Assembly (NCBI GenBank): GCA_900321535.1
Contig: ONWJ01000185.1
Span: 1-8,102 of the forward strand
Length of the DNA: 8,102 nt
Source of the DNA: an uncultured Erysipelotrichaceae bacterium
GTDB taxonomy: Bacteria; Bacillota_I; Bacilli_A; RFN20; CAG-826
Direction of reading: 5' to 3'
A program made the position numbers and the translations under genes. Under the pieces are notes generated by a model. The model had not been told where the DNA came from. It ran no database searches and saw only the letters and a program-made list of their open reading frames with translations. Positions 1 to 5,784 of this stretch are shown here, piece after piece. Every line of letters starts with the position of its first letter. Position 1 is the first letter of the stretch.

Positions 1-221
1 ATCTTCGGGATGATAAGCGCCAACCCTTGGATGATGAACAAAGCCGGGAAACCGAAATATCCGACCACGCCGAAGAGATAAGAGAACACATATCCGCCTA
101 AGAAGGAGAGATGGGTTCCGCTCGATAACAAGAAGGAGAGCGCAAGAAGAATGACGAAAACGCCAGCTGCGACCAAGCAAGCTCTGCCGTTGATTCTGTT
201 CCTTTTCTTTTTGCGCGCCAT
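1..221 (-). CDS. ftsK: FtsK/SpoIIIE-type DNA translocase, N-terminal fragment (runs off window)
   Basis: Only the first 73 codons are in the window. The protein starts MARKKKRNR, a strongly basic cytoplasmic stretch, followed by a hydrophobic segment at about residues 15-34 and a second one at about 46-72 that is rich in Gly, Phe, Leu and Ile (includes VVGYFGFPALF). This matches the membrane-anchor region of FtsK/SpoIIIE, which sits at the division septum and pumps chromosomal DNA; the motor and gamma domains would lie outside the window. Position supports the call: in Bacillus, spoIIIE lies close downstream of rnjB, and here an RNase J gene ends 61 nt upstream. An in-frame TAA lies three codons upstream of the ATG with no start codon between, so 221 is the first possible ATG. 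The only Shine-Dalgarno-like sequence (AGGAG, 249-245) is 23 nt away. The alternative is some other small membrane protein with a basic N-terminus. Confidence 0.72.
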   Translation of the reverse strand, partial: MARKKKRNRINGRACLVAAGVFVILLALSFLLSSGTHLSFLGGYVFSYLFGVVGYFGFPALFIIQGLALIIPK

Positions 222-222
222 G

Positions 223-249
223 TTTCTATTTTATAGAAAAAACTCTCCT
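223..249 (-). promoter_or_regulatory. Shine-Dalgarno, hairpin and possible -10 element before ftsK
   Basis: Read on the minus strand, AGGAG (249-245) is followed by the perfect inverted repeat TTTCTAT-AAA-ATAGAAA (239-223), then one C, then the ATG at 221. The hairpin occupies the space between the ribosome site and the start; if folded, it would cut the effective spacing from 23 to about 6 nt. The same bases contain TAAAAT (233-228), a one-mismatch -10 hexamer exactly 6 nt before the ATG, which would instead give a leaderless ftsK transcript. The sequence does not decide between the two readings, and the hairpin is AU-rich and weak. Confidence 0.4.
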
Positions 250-264
250 GAAAAAAGCAAATAT

Positions 265-290
265 CGCGATTGTTTCAACTTTTTATCGCG
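265..290 (-). terminator. Weak stem-loop at the end of the RNase J gene
   Basis: CGCGAT (290-285) and ATCGCG (270-265) can pair around a 14-nt loop that includes the stop codon region of the RNase J gene. A T run (CTTTTTTC, about 258-251) follows seven bases after the stem on the minus strand. The 6-bp stem, large loop and displaced T run make this a poor intrinsic terminator; partial attenuation before ftsK, or chance, is equally plausible. Confidence 0.25.
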
Positions 291-1965
291 GGGTTTCCGA
301 TACGACGATAAGAGGCACCACCATCGGTTCTTTGCCGGTGACTCGACGAATCAAACGCAAGACTTTCTCGTAGACGTTTTGACGGATCTCGTCGAGGTTG
401 AAAATCGGCTTGGCCAAGAACTCCTGAAGGGTCGCGGTCGTGACTTTGTTGACTTCGCGTTCGAGGATGTCGGCTTCCTTCATGATCAAGAAGCCTCTCA
501 TCTGAACATCTGGGCCGGCGACGATGCGCTGACCTAGCTCAGAGATGGTCGCGGCGACGATAACCACGCCGTCAGCGAGTTTTCTGCGGTCTTCTAACAC
601 GTTAGATGAAACATCCCCAACCCCAGCGCCATCGATCATGAGGTCGCCATGAGGGATATGCTCGTCAAATACGCGCCCACCGTTTTCATCGATGAGAACG
701 GACATGCCGTTTTCCACGACGAAGACGTTGCGATGGGTCAAATTGATGCCCATGGACAAGGCCAGCATCGCATTATGGAGAAGGTCTTTGTAGAAGCCTT
801 TCACTGGAATGTAGTATTTCGGCTTGAGGATGGATGCCATCATCTTGAGGTCTTCTTCAGAAGCGTGCATCTTAACGAACTTCTTTTTCGGGATGAGCGT
901 GACCTTGCAACCGGTGCGGAAAAGCTCATCCGCGGCATCCGTGTATTCAATTTCGGTATTATCGCTTGGAGTGCTTGCGACGATGAAGTTATCCTCAGGC
1001 TTGATTTTGATGCGGCGATCTTCGTTCTCGCCAGCGGCAAGAAGCGCGATCTTGTGGAATAGCCTGGAACCAAAGCCAGTCATCAGCAAGACGATATCGC
1101 GGTCGCGGAAGCGAAGGACATCATCTAGCGAAGCAAAGTTATCGGGTGGGATGGCTAAAGAACCAGCTCCTTGCGCGGCTTTTAACATGGACAAGGTGGC
1201 AGCATCATAGCAAATGAGTTTCTTCTTATTGGCGATCACCTCGTTAATGACTTCCTCAACGTTATAGAGGTTGGTGGAAAATAGAGCGACGAAGATGCGT
1301 CCTTCCGCGGATTTAAAGATCTCAGAGATATGGCCTTTGAGTTTATAGTTTGGAGCAGTATATCCTGGACGTCCTGAATAGACGGATTCGCTCATCAACG
1401 CTAAAGTCGGCTTTTCAGAGATGCGAGCAATCGCGTTCATATCGCATAAATAGGAAGGAGAGGCGCTGTTTTCGATGACGAAATCGCTGGTGAAAACGAT
1501 ATTGCCATAACTTGTCTCGATGGCGATGCCACTGCTATCAGCGATATTATGGGCGGTATGGAAATAGTTGATCTCACGTCCAAGGATTTTGAACGTAGAA
1601 GTCGGCGGGACTTCATGCAATTCATACATGGAAGGATCTTTCTTCACGTGCTGGGTGAAGATCTTTAACATCTGGAGCGTGACCTTTGAGCCATAGATTG
1701 GCGCGGGCACTTTCTCATAGATATAAGCCAAGGCGCCGATTTCATCATCGTGTCCATGGAGAAGGAAATAGGCGCGAACGCGATTCTTGTTGGCGACAAG
1801 ATAGTCGTATCTAGGGATGACATAATCAATGCCCGGCATGGTTTTGTCTGGAACCATGACGCCGCATTCGACGACGAAAATATCCTGATTGATTTCGATG
1901 ACGAAAAGATTCTTGCCTTCCTCATCTAGGCCGCCAAGCCCAAAAATTCTGATTTTGTCGTTCAT
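283..1965 (-). CDS. rnjB: RNase J-family protein with degenerate second metal site (RNase J2-like)
   Basis: The 560-aa product has the length and order of RNase J: metallo-beta-lactamase core, beta-CASP insert (about 205-345) and C-terminal domain ending in the family-like PMVVPLIVV. RNase J proteins degrade mRNA from the 5' end and also cut internally; Firmicutes often carry a J1/J2 pair. The start at 1965 is preferred because AAGGAG (1978-1973) lies 7 nt upstream; an in-frame ATG at 2007 would overlap the previous gene. Aligned by eye to Bacillus J1, the first metal site is kept (H70, H72, H139, D161) and so are D74 and H367. Two second-site ligands are replaced: the motif HGHEDH reads HGHDDE (E75, codon 1743-1741) and PVHGEY reads PVKGFY (K389, codon 801-799). 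The SNxHR-type motif is also altered to STNLYN, and the first His of HVSGH is Phe. This fits a catalytically weak or inactive J2-type partner, and the location beside ftsK/spoIIIE matches Bacillus rnjB. A catalytic J1 would have to be encoded elsewhere. Confidence 0.9.
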   Translation of the reverse strand: MNDKIRIFGLGGLDEEGKNLFVIEINQDIFVVECGVMVPDKTMPGIDYVIPRYDYLVANKNRVRAYFLLHGHDDEIGALAYIYEKVPAPIYGSKVTLQMLKIFTQHVKKDPSMYELHEVPPTSTFKILGREINYFHTAHNIADSSGIAIETSYGNIVFTSDFVIENSASPSYLCDMNAIARISEKPTLALMSESVYSGRPGYTAPNYKLKGHISEIFKSAEGRIFVALFSTNLYNVEEVINEVIANKKKLICYDAATLSMLKAAQGAGSLAIPPDNFASLDDVLRFRDRDIVLLMTGFGSRLFHKIALLAAGENEDRRIKIKPEDNFIVASTPSDNTEIEYTDAADELFRTGCKVTLIPKKKFVKMHASEEDLKMMASILKPKYYIPVKGFYKDLLHNAMLALSMGINLTHRNVFVVENGMSVLIDENGGRVFDEHIPHGDLMIDGAGVGDVSSNVLEDRRKLADGVVIVAATISELGQRIVAGPDVQMRGFLIMKEADILEREVNKVTTATLQEFLAKPIFNLDEIRQNVYEKVLRLIRRVTGKEPMVVPLIVVSETPR

Positions 1966-1972
1966 ATCGTAA

Positions 1973-1978
1973 CTCCTT
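1973..1978 (-). promoter_or_regulatory. Ribosome binding site deciding the RNase J start
   Basis: AAGGAG on the minus strand, 7 nt before the ATG at 1965. It supports MNDKIRIF as the N-terminus rather than the 14-residue longer reading from 2007. Confidence 0.8.
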
Positions 1979-1999
1979 GTCGAAAACGCAAGCAAAGAA

Positions 2000-2542
2000 T
2001 TAAGCAAGGTCTAAAGAGAGCAACGGAAGATCATCATCCAGTTTGCGAATCTCAAGATGATTGCCATCCATCACTGCATAAGTCGCAGGGTTCCCGTTCT
2101 TTGGGAACGATGTCGAACCTGGGTTCAAATAAGTCACGCCGTCTTCTTTTTTCAGCATGTAGACATGGGTGTGGCCAAACATGACGATATCGCCGCGTTC
2201 CACATCCAAGAGGTCACTGGTGAGAAGATCGCCATGGACCAAGTCGCAGCGGAATCCATTCAAATAAACGATGCGGGAATCTTCGATCGAGAAACGAAGA
2301 AGGGTCGCGTCGATGCGGGAATCGCAATTGCCACGAACGCCAAGGGTGATGCTGGCGCTCTTATTCAAAATGGTCGAGACCGCCATCGGGTCGTAATCGT
2401 TTGGAACACCGTTTCTAGGACCGTTATAAAGATAATCACCAAGCAAAACGATACGGTCTGGTCGATAAGTCGTGACCAAACGATCAAATTTCTTGGCCGC
2501 CTGAAGTCTTCCGTGAATATCGCTGGCGATCAAAATTCTCAT
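2000..2542 (-). CDS. yfcE: YfcE-like metallophosphoesterase
   Basis: This 180-aa protein carries the full set of calcineurin-like phosphoesterase motifs in order: SDIHG (D8, H10), GDYLYNGPRN (D36), GNCDS (N72, D74), HGD (H103) and GHTH (H124, H126). The wording around them, including GPRN and the later NPGSTSFPKNGNPATY, is very close to E. coli YfcE, a two-metal phosphodiesterase active on model phosphodiesters; its natural substrate is unclear. It is a single cytosolic domain without signal peptide, of normal family length. The ATG at 2542 has only a weak Shine-Dalgarno (AAGAG, 2554-2550, 7 nt spacing). It lies 25 nt after the DUF1667 gene and 34 nt before the RNase J start, so it is probably co-transcribed with both. 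Whether it acts on a metabolite linked to the redox genes cannot be told from sequence. Confidence 0.9.
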   Translation of the reverse strand: MRILIASDIHGRLQAAKKFDRLVTTYRPDRIVLLGDYLYNGPRNGVPNDYDPMAVSTILNKSASITLGVRGNCDSRIDATLLRFSIEDSRIVYLNGFRCDLVHGDLLTSDLLDVERGDIVMFGHTHVYMLKKEDGVTYLNPGSTSFPKNGNPATYAVMDGNHLEIRKLDDDLPLLSLDLA

Positions 2543-2567
2543 AAACTAACTCTTGTGCGTGTATATT

Positions 2568-2915
2568 CTAGCGCAAAAGCGTGCGCGTGCATACCAAATC
2601 CGCACCAGAATCAGCGATGTTGGAAACAATGACATCCCCAACATGAACCGGAACATGGACTTCCGCTTGGTTGATGGCGTCCATGACCGCGAAGATTTTA
2701 GCTTTCGAAATATCTTTATTGGTCTTGACCGGGCAAACCGCGAAATCGATAGAATCGCACTTCACGGTGGAGGTCACCGTGCGTCTAGGATCGGTTACTT
2801 CCTGCTTCCCATAGACGGCCCCGCGAGGACATGAGTTTCCAGTTACGTTTAACTGCTCGTCAACCACCAGATGGCAGCCGCGAGGGCAAACGATGCAAGT
2901 CAATTCTGTTTTCAT
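2568..2915 (-). CDS. DUF1667 (COG3862-type) small Cys-rich redox protein
   Basis: The 115-aa product opens with C7-x2-C10-P-x2-C14 and then C29 (CIVCPRGC ... SCPRG), a Cys spacing resembling the N-terminal Fe-S site of molybdopterin oxidoreductases, and continues with RRTVTSTV, CPVKTNK and SNIADSGADLVCTR, which fit the DUF1667 family. Members usually sit beside a glycerol-3-phosphate dehydrogenase-like flavoprotein and an FAD/NAD oxidoreductase, as here. A role as Fe-S electron carrier or third subunit is inferred from context and Cys content; its biochemistry is not something I can confirm. The ATG overlaps the upstream stop in ATGA (2915-2912), which suggests translational coupling, and is preceded by a strong AAGGAGG. 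Extra Cys residues at 53, 61 and near the C-terminus are visible; their role is unknown. Confidence 0.85.
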   Translation of the reverse strand: MKTELTCIVCPRGCHLVVDEQLNVTGNSCPRGAVYGKQEVTDPRRTVTSTVKCDSIDFAVCPVKTNKDISKAKIFAVMDAINQAEVHVPVHVGDVIVSNIADSGADLVCTRTLLR

Positions 2916-4180
2916 TTGGCGTCCTCCTTAGCAATGAGAGAAACCGTGATAGGTCCTTGGTCAATTTTTAGTAGATTTTTAGGAAGTTTCTGAATTTCCA
3001 TTTCACTCGGTATAATCGCAAGTTTCATGAATCTCTTAAGGACCACTCCATTTTGAGAATACTGAATATAGACGTTCTTGCTCGGACGTCTTACGCGGAA
3101 CTTAAATGACACGTTATCTGAGGCGTTTGCAAGATCGATTTTGGCGGGCACCACATAGCCGATGCCATCGCCTGCGATAACCTTGATTTCTTGCTGCGCA
3201 TCGTTGCGCAAGTTTCCATGAATATAATCCGCGGCCGCGCGCCCTGCCACTTTAGCTTCATCAACAACATAGTCCACCAAATCATGGACATGAAGCACGT
3301 TGCCGCAGGAGAAAATACCTGGCACTTCCGTCTCCATGTTCTGGTTCACTTCCGAACCTCTGGAGCGAGATTTGCTAATGCCGATCGCATCTAGTAGATC
3401 ATTATTAGGGATAAGTCCGATGGAAAGCATCAAGGTATCGACATCAAAACGCTTCTCCGTACCTTGGATTGGCTTGAATTTATCGTCCACTTGGGAGATT
3501 TCAATCGCTTCAAGCTTGCTTTTCCCGATGACCTTGGTGACCGTGTGGCTAAGGAACAATGGGATGTTATAGTCTAGAAGGCACTGCTGGATGTTACGGT
3601 TCAATCCGTTGCTATAAGGCATGAGTTCAGCGACGCCTAAGACTTCCGCGCCTTCTAAGCGCATACGTCTTGCCATGATAAGGCCGATGTCGCCAGAACC
3701 TAAGATGAAGACTTTCTTGCCAACAAGGTAGCCATGCTGATTCAAATAGAGCTGAGCCTGCCCTGCTGTGATCACTCCGGCTGGACGATCGCCAGGAATG
3801 CCGATCGCGCCTGCGTTTCTTTCATAGCAGCCAGCTGCCATAATGACGGCTTTTGCCTGAACGGACTGATATCCATCTTCGGATGTTACAAATGTAACTT
3901 CCTTTTCTCTTGAGACCGAAAGGACGTTCGCACCGAGCTTATATTCGATGCCGCGCTCTTTCACCTGATTTACGAAGCGTTCGAGGAATTCAGGACCGGT
4001 TAATTCTTCATTGAATTCATGTAAGCCGAAGCCGTTATGGATGCATTGGTTGAGAATGCCGCCTAAATATGGGGAGCGTTCCAAAATCAACACGCTTTTG
4101 ACGCCTTGGTCATAGGCGGCAACGGCAGCTGCCATGCCGGCGGATCCACCGCCGACGATCACTAAATCACGCTGCAACAT
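2912..4180 (-). CDS. FAD/NAD(P)-dependent oxidoreductase of the glycerol-3-phosphate redox cluster
   Basis: The 422-aa protein has two dinucleotide folds. The FAD fold starts at residue 5 (LVIVGGGSAGMAAA, acidic end of strand in LILER), and a central NAD(P) fold has VFILGSGDIGLIMARR at about 165-180. An ATG-like motif (VIMAAGCYER) and the closing flavin motif IPGIFSCGNVLHVHD followed by a helix are also present, as in the COG0446 family. No CxxC disulfide of the classical reductases is seen; the conserved-looking GGILNQCIHNGFG holds one Cys. The last roughly 90 residues form an extra beta-rich tail. It probably exchanges electrons between NAD(P) and the neighbouring dehydrogenase. The gene starts inside the upstream stop (TAATG, 1-nt overlap), with AAGGAG 8 nt before the ATG. 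It ends in TGA, which shows that TGA is a stop in this organism. Confidence 0.88.
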   Translation of the reverse strand: MLQRDLVIVGGGSAGMAAAVAAYDQGVKSVLILERSPYLGGILNQCIHNGFGLHEFNEELTGPEFLERFVNQVKERGIEYKLGANVLSVSREKEVTFVTSEDGYQSVQAKAVIMAAGCYERNAGAIGIPGDRPAGVITAGQAQLYLNQHGYLVGKKVFILGSGDIGLIMARRMRLEGAEVLGVAELMPYSNGLNRNIQQCLLDYNIPLFLSHTVTKVIGKSKLEAIEISQVDDKFKPIQGTEKRFDVDTLMLSIGLIPNNDLLDAIGISKSRSRGSEVNQNMETEVPGIFSCGNVLHVHDLVDYVVDEAKVAGRAAADYIHGNLRNDAQQEIKVIAGDGIGYVVPAKIDLANASDNVSFKFRVRRPSKNVYIQYSQNGVVLKRFMKLAIIPSEMEIQKLPKNLLKIDQGPITVSLIAKEDAK

Positions 4181-5607
4181 TATTTGGACTCCTTCAGAAG
4201 GATCTCAGAGCCTTCTTTGTCATATTGGACCTCTAATGGTGAGGTGCCATTTTGCTTGGCTAAAAGAAGCAATACTTTCGGCTGGCAGAATCCTCCTTGG
4301 CATTTGCCAAATCCAGCGCGGGTTCTCTTCTTCACCGCTTTGATGGTGAGGCAAGGAACAGAACGGGAGCATGCATCGATGATCTCACCACGGCTGATCT
4401 TCTCACAGTTGCAGATGATGTCGCCGTAATTGGGATTCTTCTTGATGATCTCGTTACGCTGCTCCACGCTTAAATCCTTCATATGGACATAAGGCTTGAT
4501 GCAAGGATTGTAATTTGGGTTTGGTTCTAGCTTCATGATGGACTTGACCAATTCTTCCACCACATACTCCCCAATCGCAGGCGAAGAGACCAAGCCTGGG
4601 GACTCAATGCCTGCGCAATTGATGAAATAAGGATCGGTTTTGGCCGGTTCGATGATGAAATCATGGGTGGATGGGGTCGCACGCAAACCAGCGAATGTTC
4701 TGATTTGCTCTTGGAATGGGATATTCGGGACCATTCCGGTGGCCTGGCGTTTGACATCAGATAAGGTCAACGTATCGGTCGCGACATCATCTTTCTCATC
4801 CGTGAATTCGCTAGATGGACCCACTAGATAATTCCCAGAGGTCGTCAAGGTGACGAGAATGCCTTTCCCTTTTTCGCTTGGAAGCGGGAAAAGGACATGG
4901 TTCACCAGTCCTGGCGCATAATGGTCTAAAACATAGTATTGGCCTTTCCTAGGATGAATGGTCCAATCGATTGGCTCAATCATCTTGGCGATTTCTTCGC
5001 TATAGACGCCAGCGCAGTTGATGACCATCTTGGCCTTATATTCGTTTTTCTTGGTTTTGATGACGAATACGCCGTCTTCTTTATGAATAGAGACGACTTC
5101 TTCGCCCAAAGCAAGCTTTACACCGTTATCGCAGGCATTTTCAAAGGCATGCGCGGTTAAGGTGAATGGATTGACGATGCCAGCGGTTGGGCAAAGCAAA
5201 GCACCTTTGACCTCAGGAGAGATATTGGGTTCAATGGCTTTGACTTCTTCAGCGGATAGTAATTTGGTAGGAACGCCGTTTTGCTCGCCACGCTTTTGAA
5301 GATCTTTCAATAACTCGATTTGCTTGTCTTCCAAAGCGATGGTCAAAGAACCGATACGCTGCATAGATACGTCAAGCTCACGGGCGATATCATCGAACAT
5401 CGCGTTGCCTTTGACGTTGAAATAAGCCTTTTTGGTGCCGGGAACTGGATCGTATCCGGAGTGGACGATGGCGGAATTGGCCATCGATGTTGCGTCGCCG
5501 ACGTCGTTTTCTTTTTCAAGAACCAAAACATCGACTTTGTATCGAGAAAGATTTCTGGCGACGAAAGCCCCGATAACGCCTCCGCCTATGATGATGATGT
5601 CTTTCAT
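4180..5607 (-). CDS. Glycerol-3-phosphate dehydrogenase-like flavoprotein with C-terminal [2Fe-2S] BFD-type domain
   Basis: The 475-aa protein begins MKDIIIIGGGVIGAFVARNL, an FAD-binding fold of the DAO/GlpA-LhgO (COG0579) type, with an acidic end of the second strand (LVLEKE). The substrate domain follows, then the second flavin segment (YFINCAGIESPGLVSSPAIG). The last 85 residues form a BFD-like [2Fe-2S] domain with C399-x-C401 and C436-x4-C441 (GKCQGGFC). The likely reaction is oxidation of sn-glycerol-3-phosphate to dihydroxyacetone phosphate; L-2-hydroxyglutarate or a related 2-hydroxyacid is the main alternative. With the next two genes it forms a three-gene set that I recall from clostridia and Thermotoga glycerol loci; glpK and glpF are not in the window. 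The start is uncertain. ATG 5607 best matches the family N-terminus, but the nearest purine-rich site (AGGGGG, 5634-5629) is 21 nt away; GTG 5625 is in frame but only 3 nt from that site. A TATAAT 7 nt before ATG 5607 suggests leaderless initiation. Confidence 0.88.
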   Translation of the reverse strand: MKDIIIIGGGVIGAFVARNLSRYKVDVLVLEKENDVGDATSMANSAIVHSGYDPVPGTKKAYFNVKGNAMFDDIARELDVSMQRIGSLTIALEDKQIELLKDLQKRGEQNGVPTKLLSAEEVKAIEPNISPEVKGALLCPTAGIVNPFTLTAHAFENACDNGVKLALGEEVVSIHKEDGVFVIKTKKNEYKAKMVINCAGVYSEEIAKMIEPIDWTIHPRKGQYYVLDHYAPGLVNHVLFPLPSEKGKGILVTLTTSGNYLVGPSSEFTDEKDDVATDTLTLSDVKRQATGMVPNIPFQEQIRTFAGLRATPSTHDFIIEPAKTDPYFINCAGIESPGLVSSPAIGEYVVEELVKSIMKLEPNPNYNPCIKPYVHMKDLSVEQRNEIIKKNPNYGDIICNCEKISRGEIIDACSRSVPCLTIKAVKKRTRAGFGKCQGGFCQPKVLLLLAKQNGTSPLEVQYDKEGSEILLKESK

Positions 5608-5614
5608 ACTAAAG

Positions 5615-5620
5615 ATTATA
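5615..5620 (-). promoter_or_regulatory. Proximal -10 element of the redox operon (possible leaderless start)
   Basis: Consensus TATAAT on the minus strand with 7 nt to the ATG at 5607, which would place the transcript start at or one base before the A of the start codon. No good -35 is seen at 17-18 nt; that position is occupied by the GC-rich dyad at 5627-5644. Confidence 0.4.
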
Positions 5621-5626
5621 GTCACT

Positions 5627-5644
5627 TTCCCCCTTTATGGGGAA
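5627..5644. promoter_or_regulatory. GC-rich dyad, operator or 5' hairpin
   Basis: TTCCCC-CTTTAT-GGGGAA is a perfect 6-bp inverted repeat with a 6-nt centre. On the minus strand it lies just after the predicted start of the upstream promoter and covers the -35 region of the proximal one, so a bound repressor could block both. As RNA it would also pair the only purine-rich ribosome-site candidate (AGGGGG). No known regulator is recognised. Confidence 0.45.
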
Positions 5645-5651
5645 TAGTTGA

Positions 5652-5681
5652 ATTATAGAATTTCGCTTTCATCGATTTGAA
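5652..5681 (-). promoter_or_regulatory. Distal candidate promoter of the redox operon
   Basis: On the minus strand, TTCAAA (5681-5676; 4 of 6 matches to TTGACA) is followed after 18 nt by a consensus TATAAT (5657-5652). The predicted start is near A5645, giving a leader of about 38 nt to ATG 5607 that begins with the GC-rich dyad. Confidence 0.45.
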
Positions 5682-5769
5682 TTGGAAACCATTTTATGTA
5701 TTCGCGTTTCCCGTGATGGCGAAAAGCAGCGTAAAACAAAAAGAAATGGATTCCTTTTCACCCCTACTT

Positions 5770-5778
5770 TGCTATCCT
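5770..5778 (+). promoter_or_regulatory. Extended -10 element before the methyltransferase-like gene
   Basis: TGCTATCCT fits an extended -10 (TGN plus TATCCT). Six bases separate it from the ATG at 5785, so transcription is predicted to begin on the A of the start codon. No Shine-Dalgarno precedes this or the earlier in-frame ATGs at 5716 and 5746. The -35 region (TTCCTT, 16-nt spacer) is weak. Confidence 0.4.
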
Positions 5779-5784
5779 ATTTTC

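Noticed and set aside
229..239. Identical 11-mer TTTTATAGAAA at 229-239 and 6945-6955
   Set aside because: It is short and AT-rich, and the two contexts share nothing else, so chance is sufficient.
649..1062. Plus-strand 137-aa open frame opposite the RNase J gene
   Set aside because: It lies antisense to conserved RNase J motifs, has no ribosome site and no domain signal.
1966..2007. Longer RNase J start at ATG 2007
   Set aside because: It would overlap yfcE by 8 nt and ignore the well-placed AAGGAG before ATG 1965, and the added residues do not look like the family N-terminus.
2057..2632. Plus-strand 191-aa open frame opposite yfcE
   Set aside because: It shows no recognisable domain, overlaps a gene with all phosphoesterase motifs, and runs across the yfcE start into the preceding gene.
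5677..5784. N-terminal extension of the methyltransferase-like protein from TTG 5677 or ATGs 5716/5746
   Set aside because: None of these starts has a ribosome site, the encoded stretch has no evident structure, and the extended -10 at 5770-5778 would place the transcript start downstream of them.
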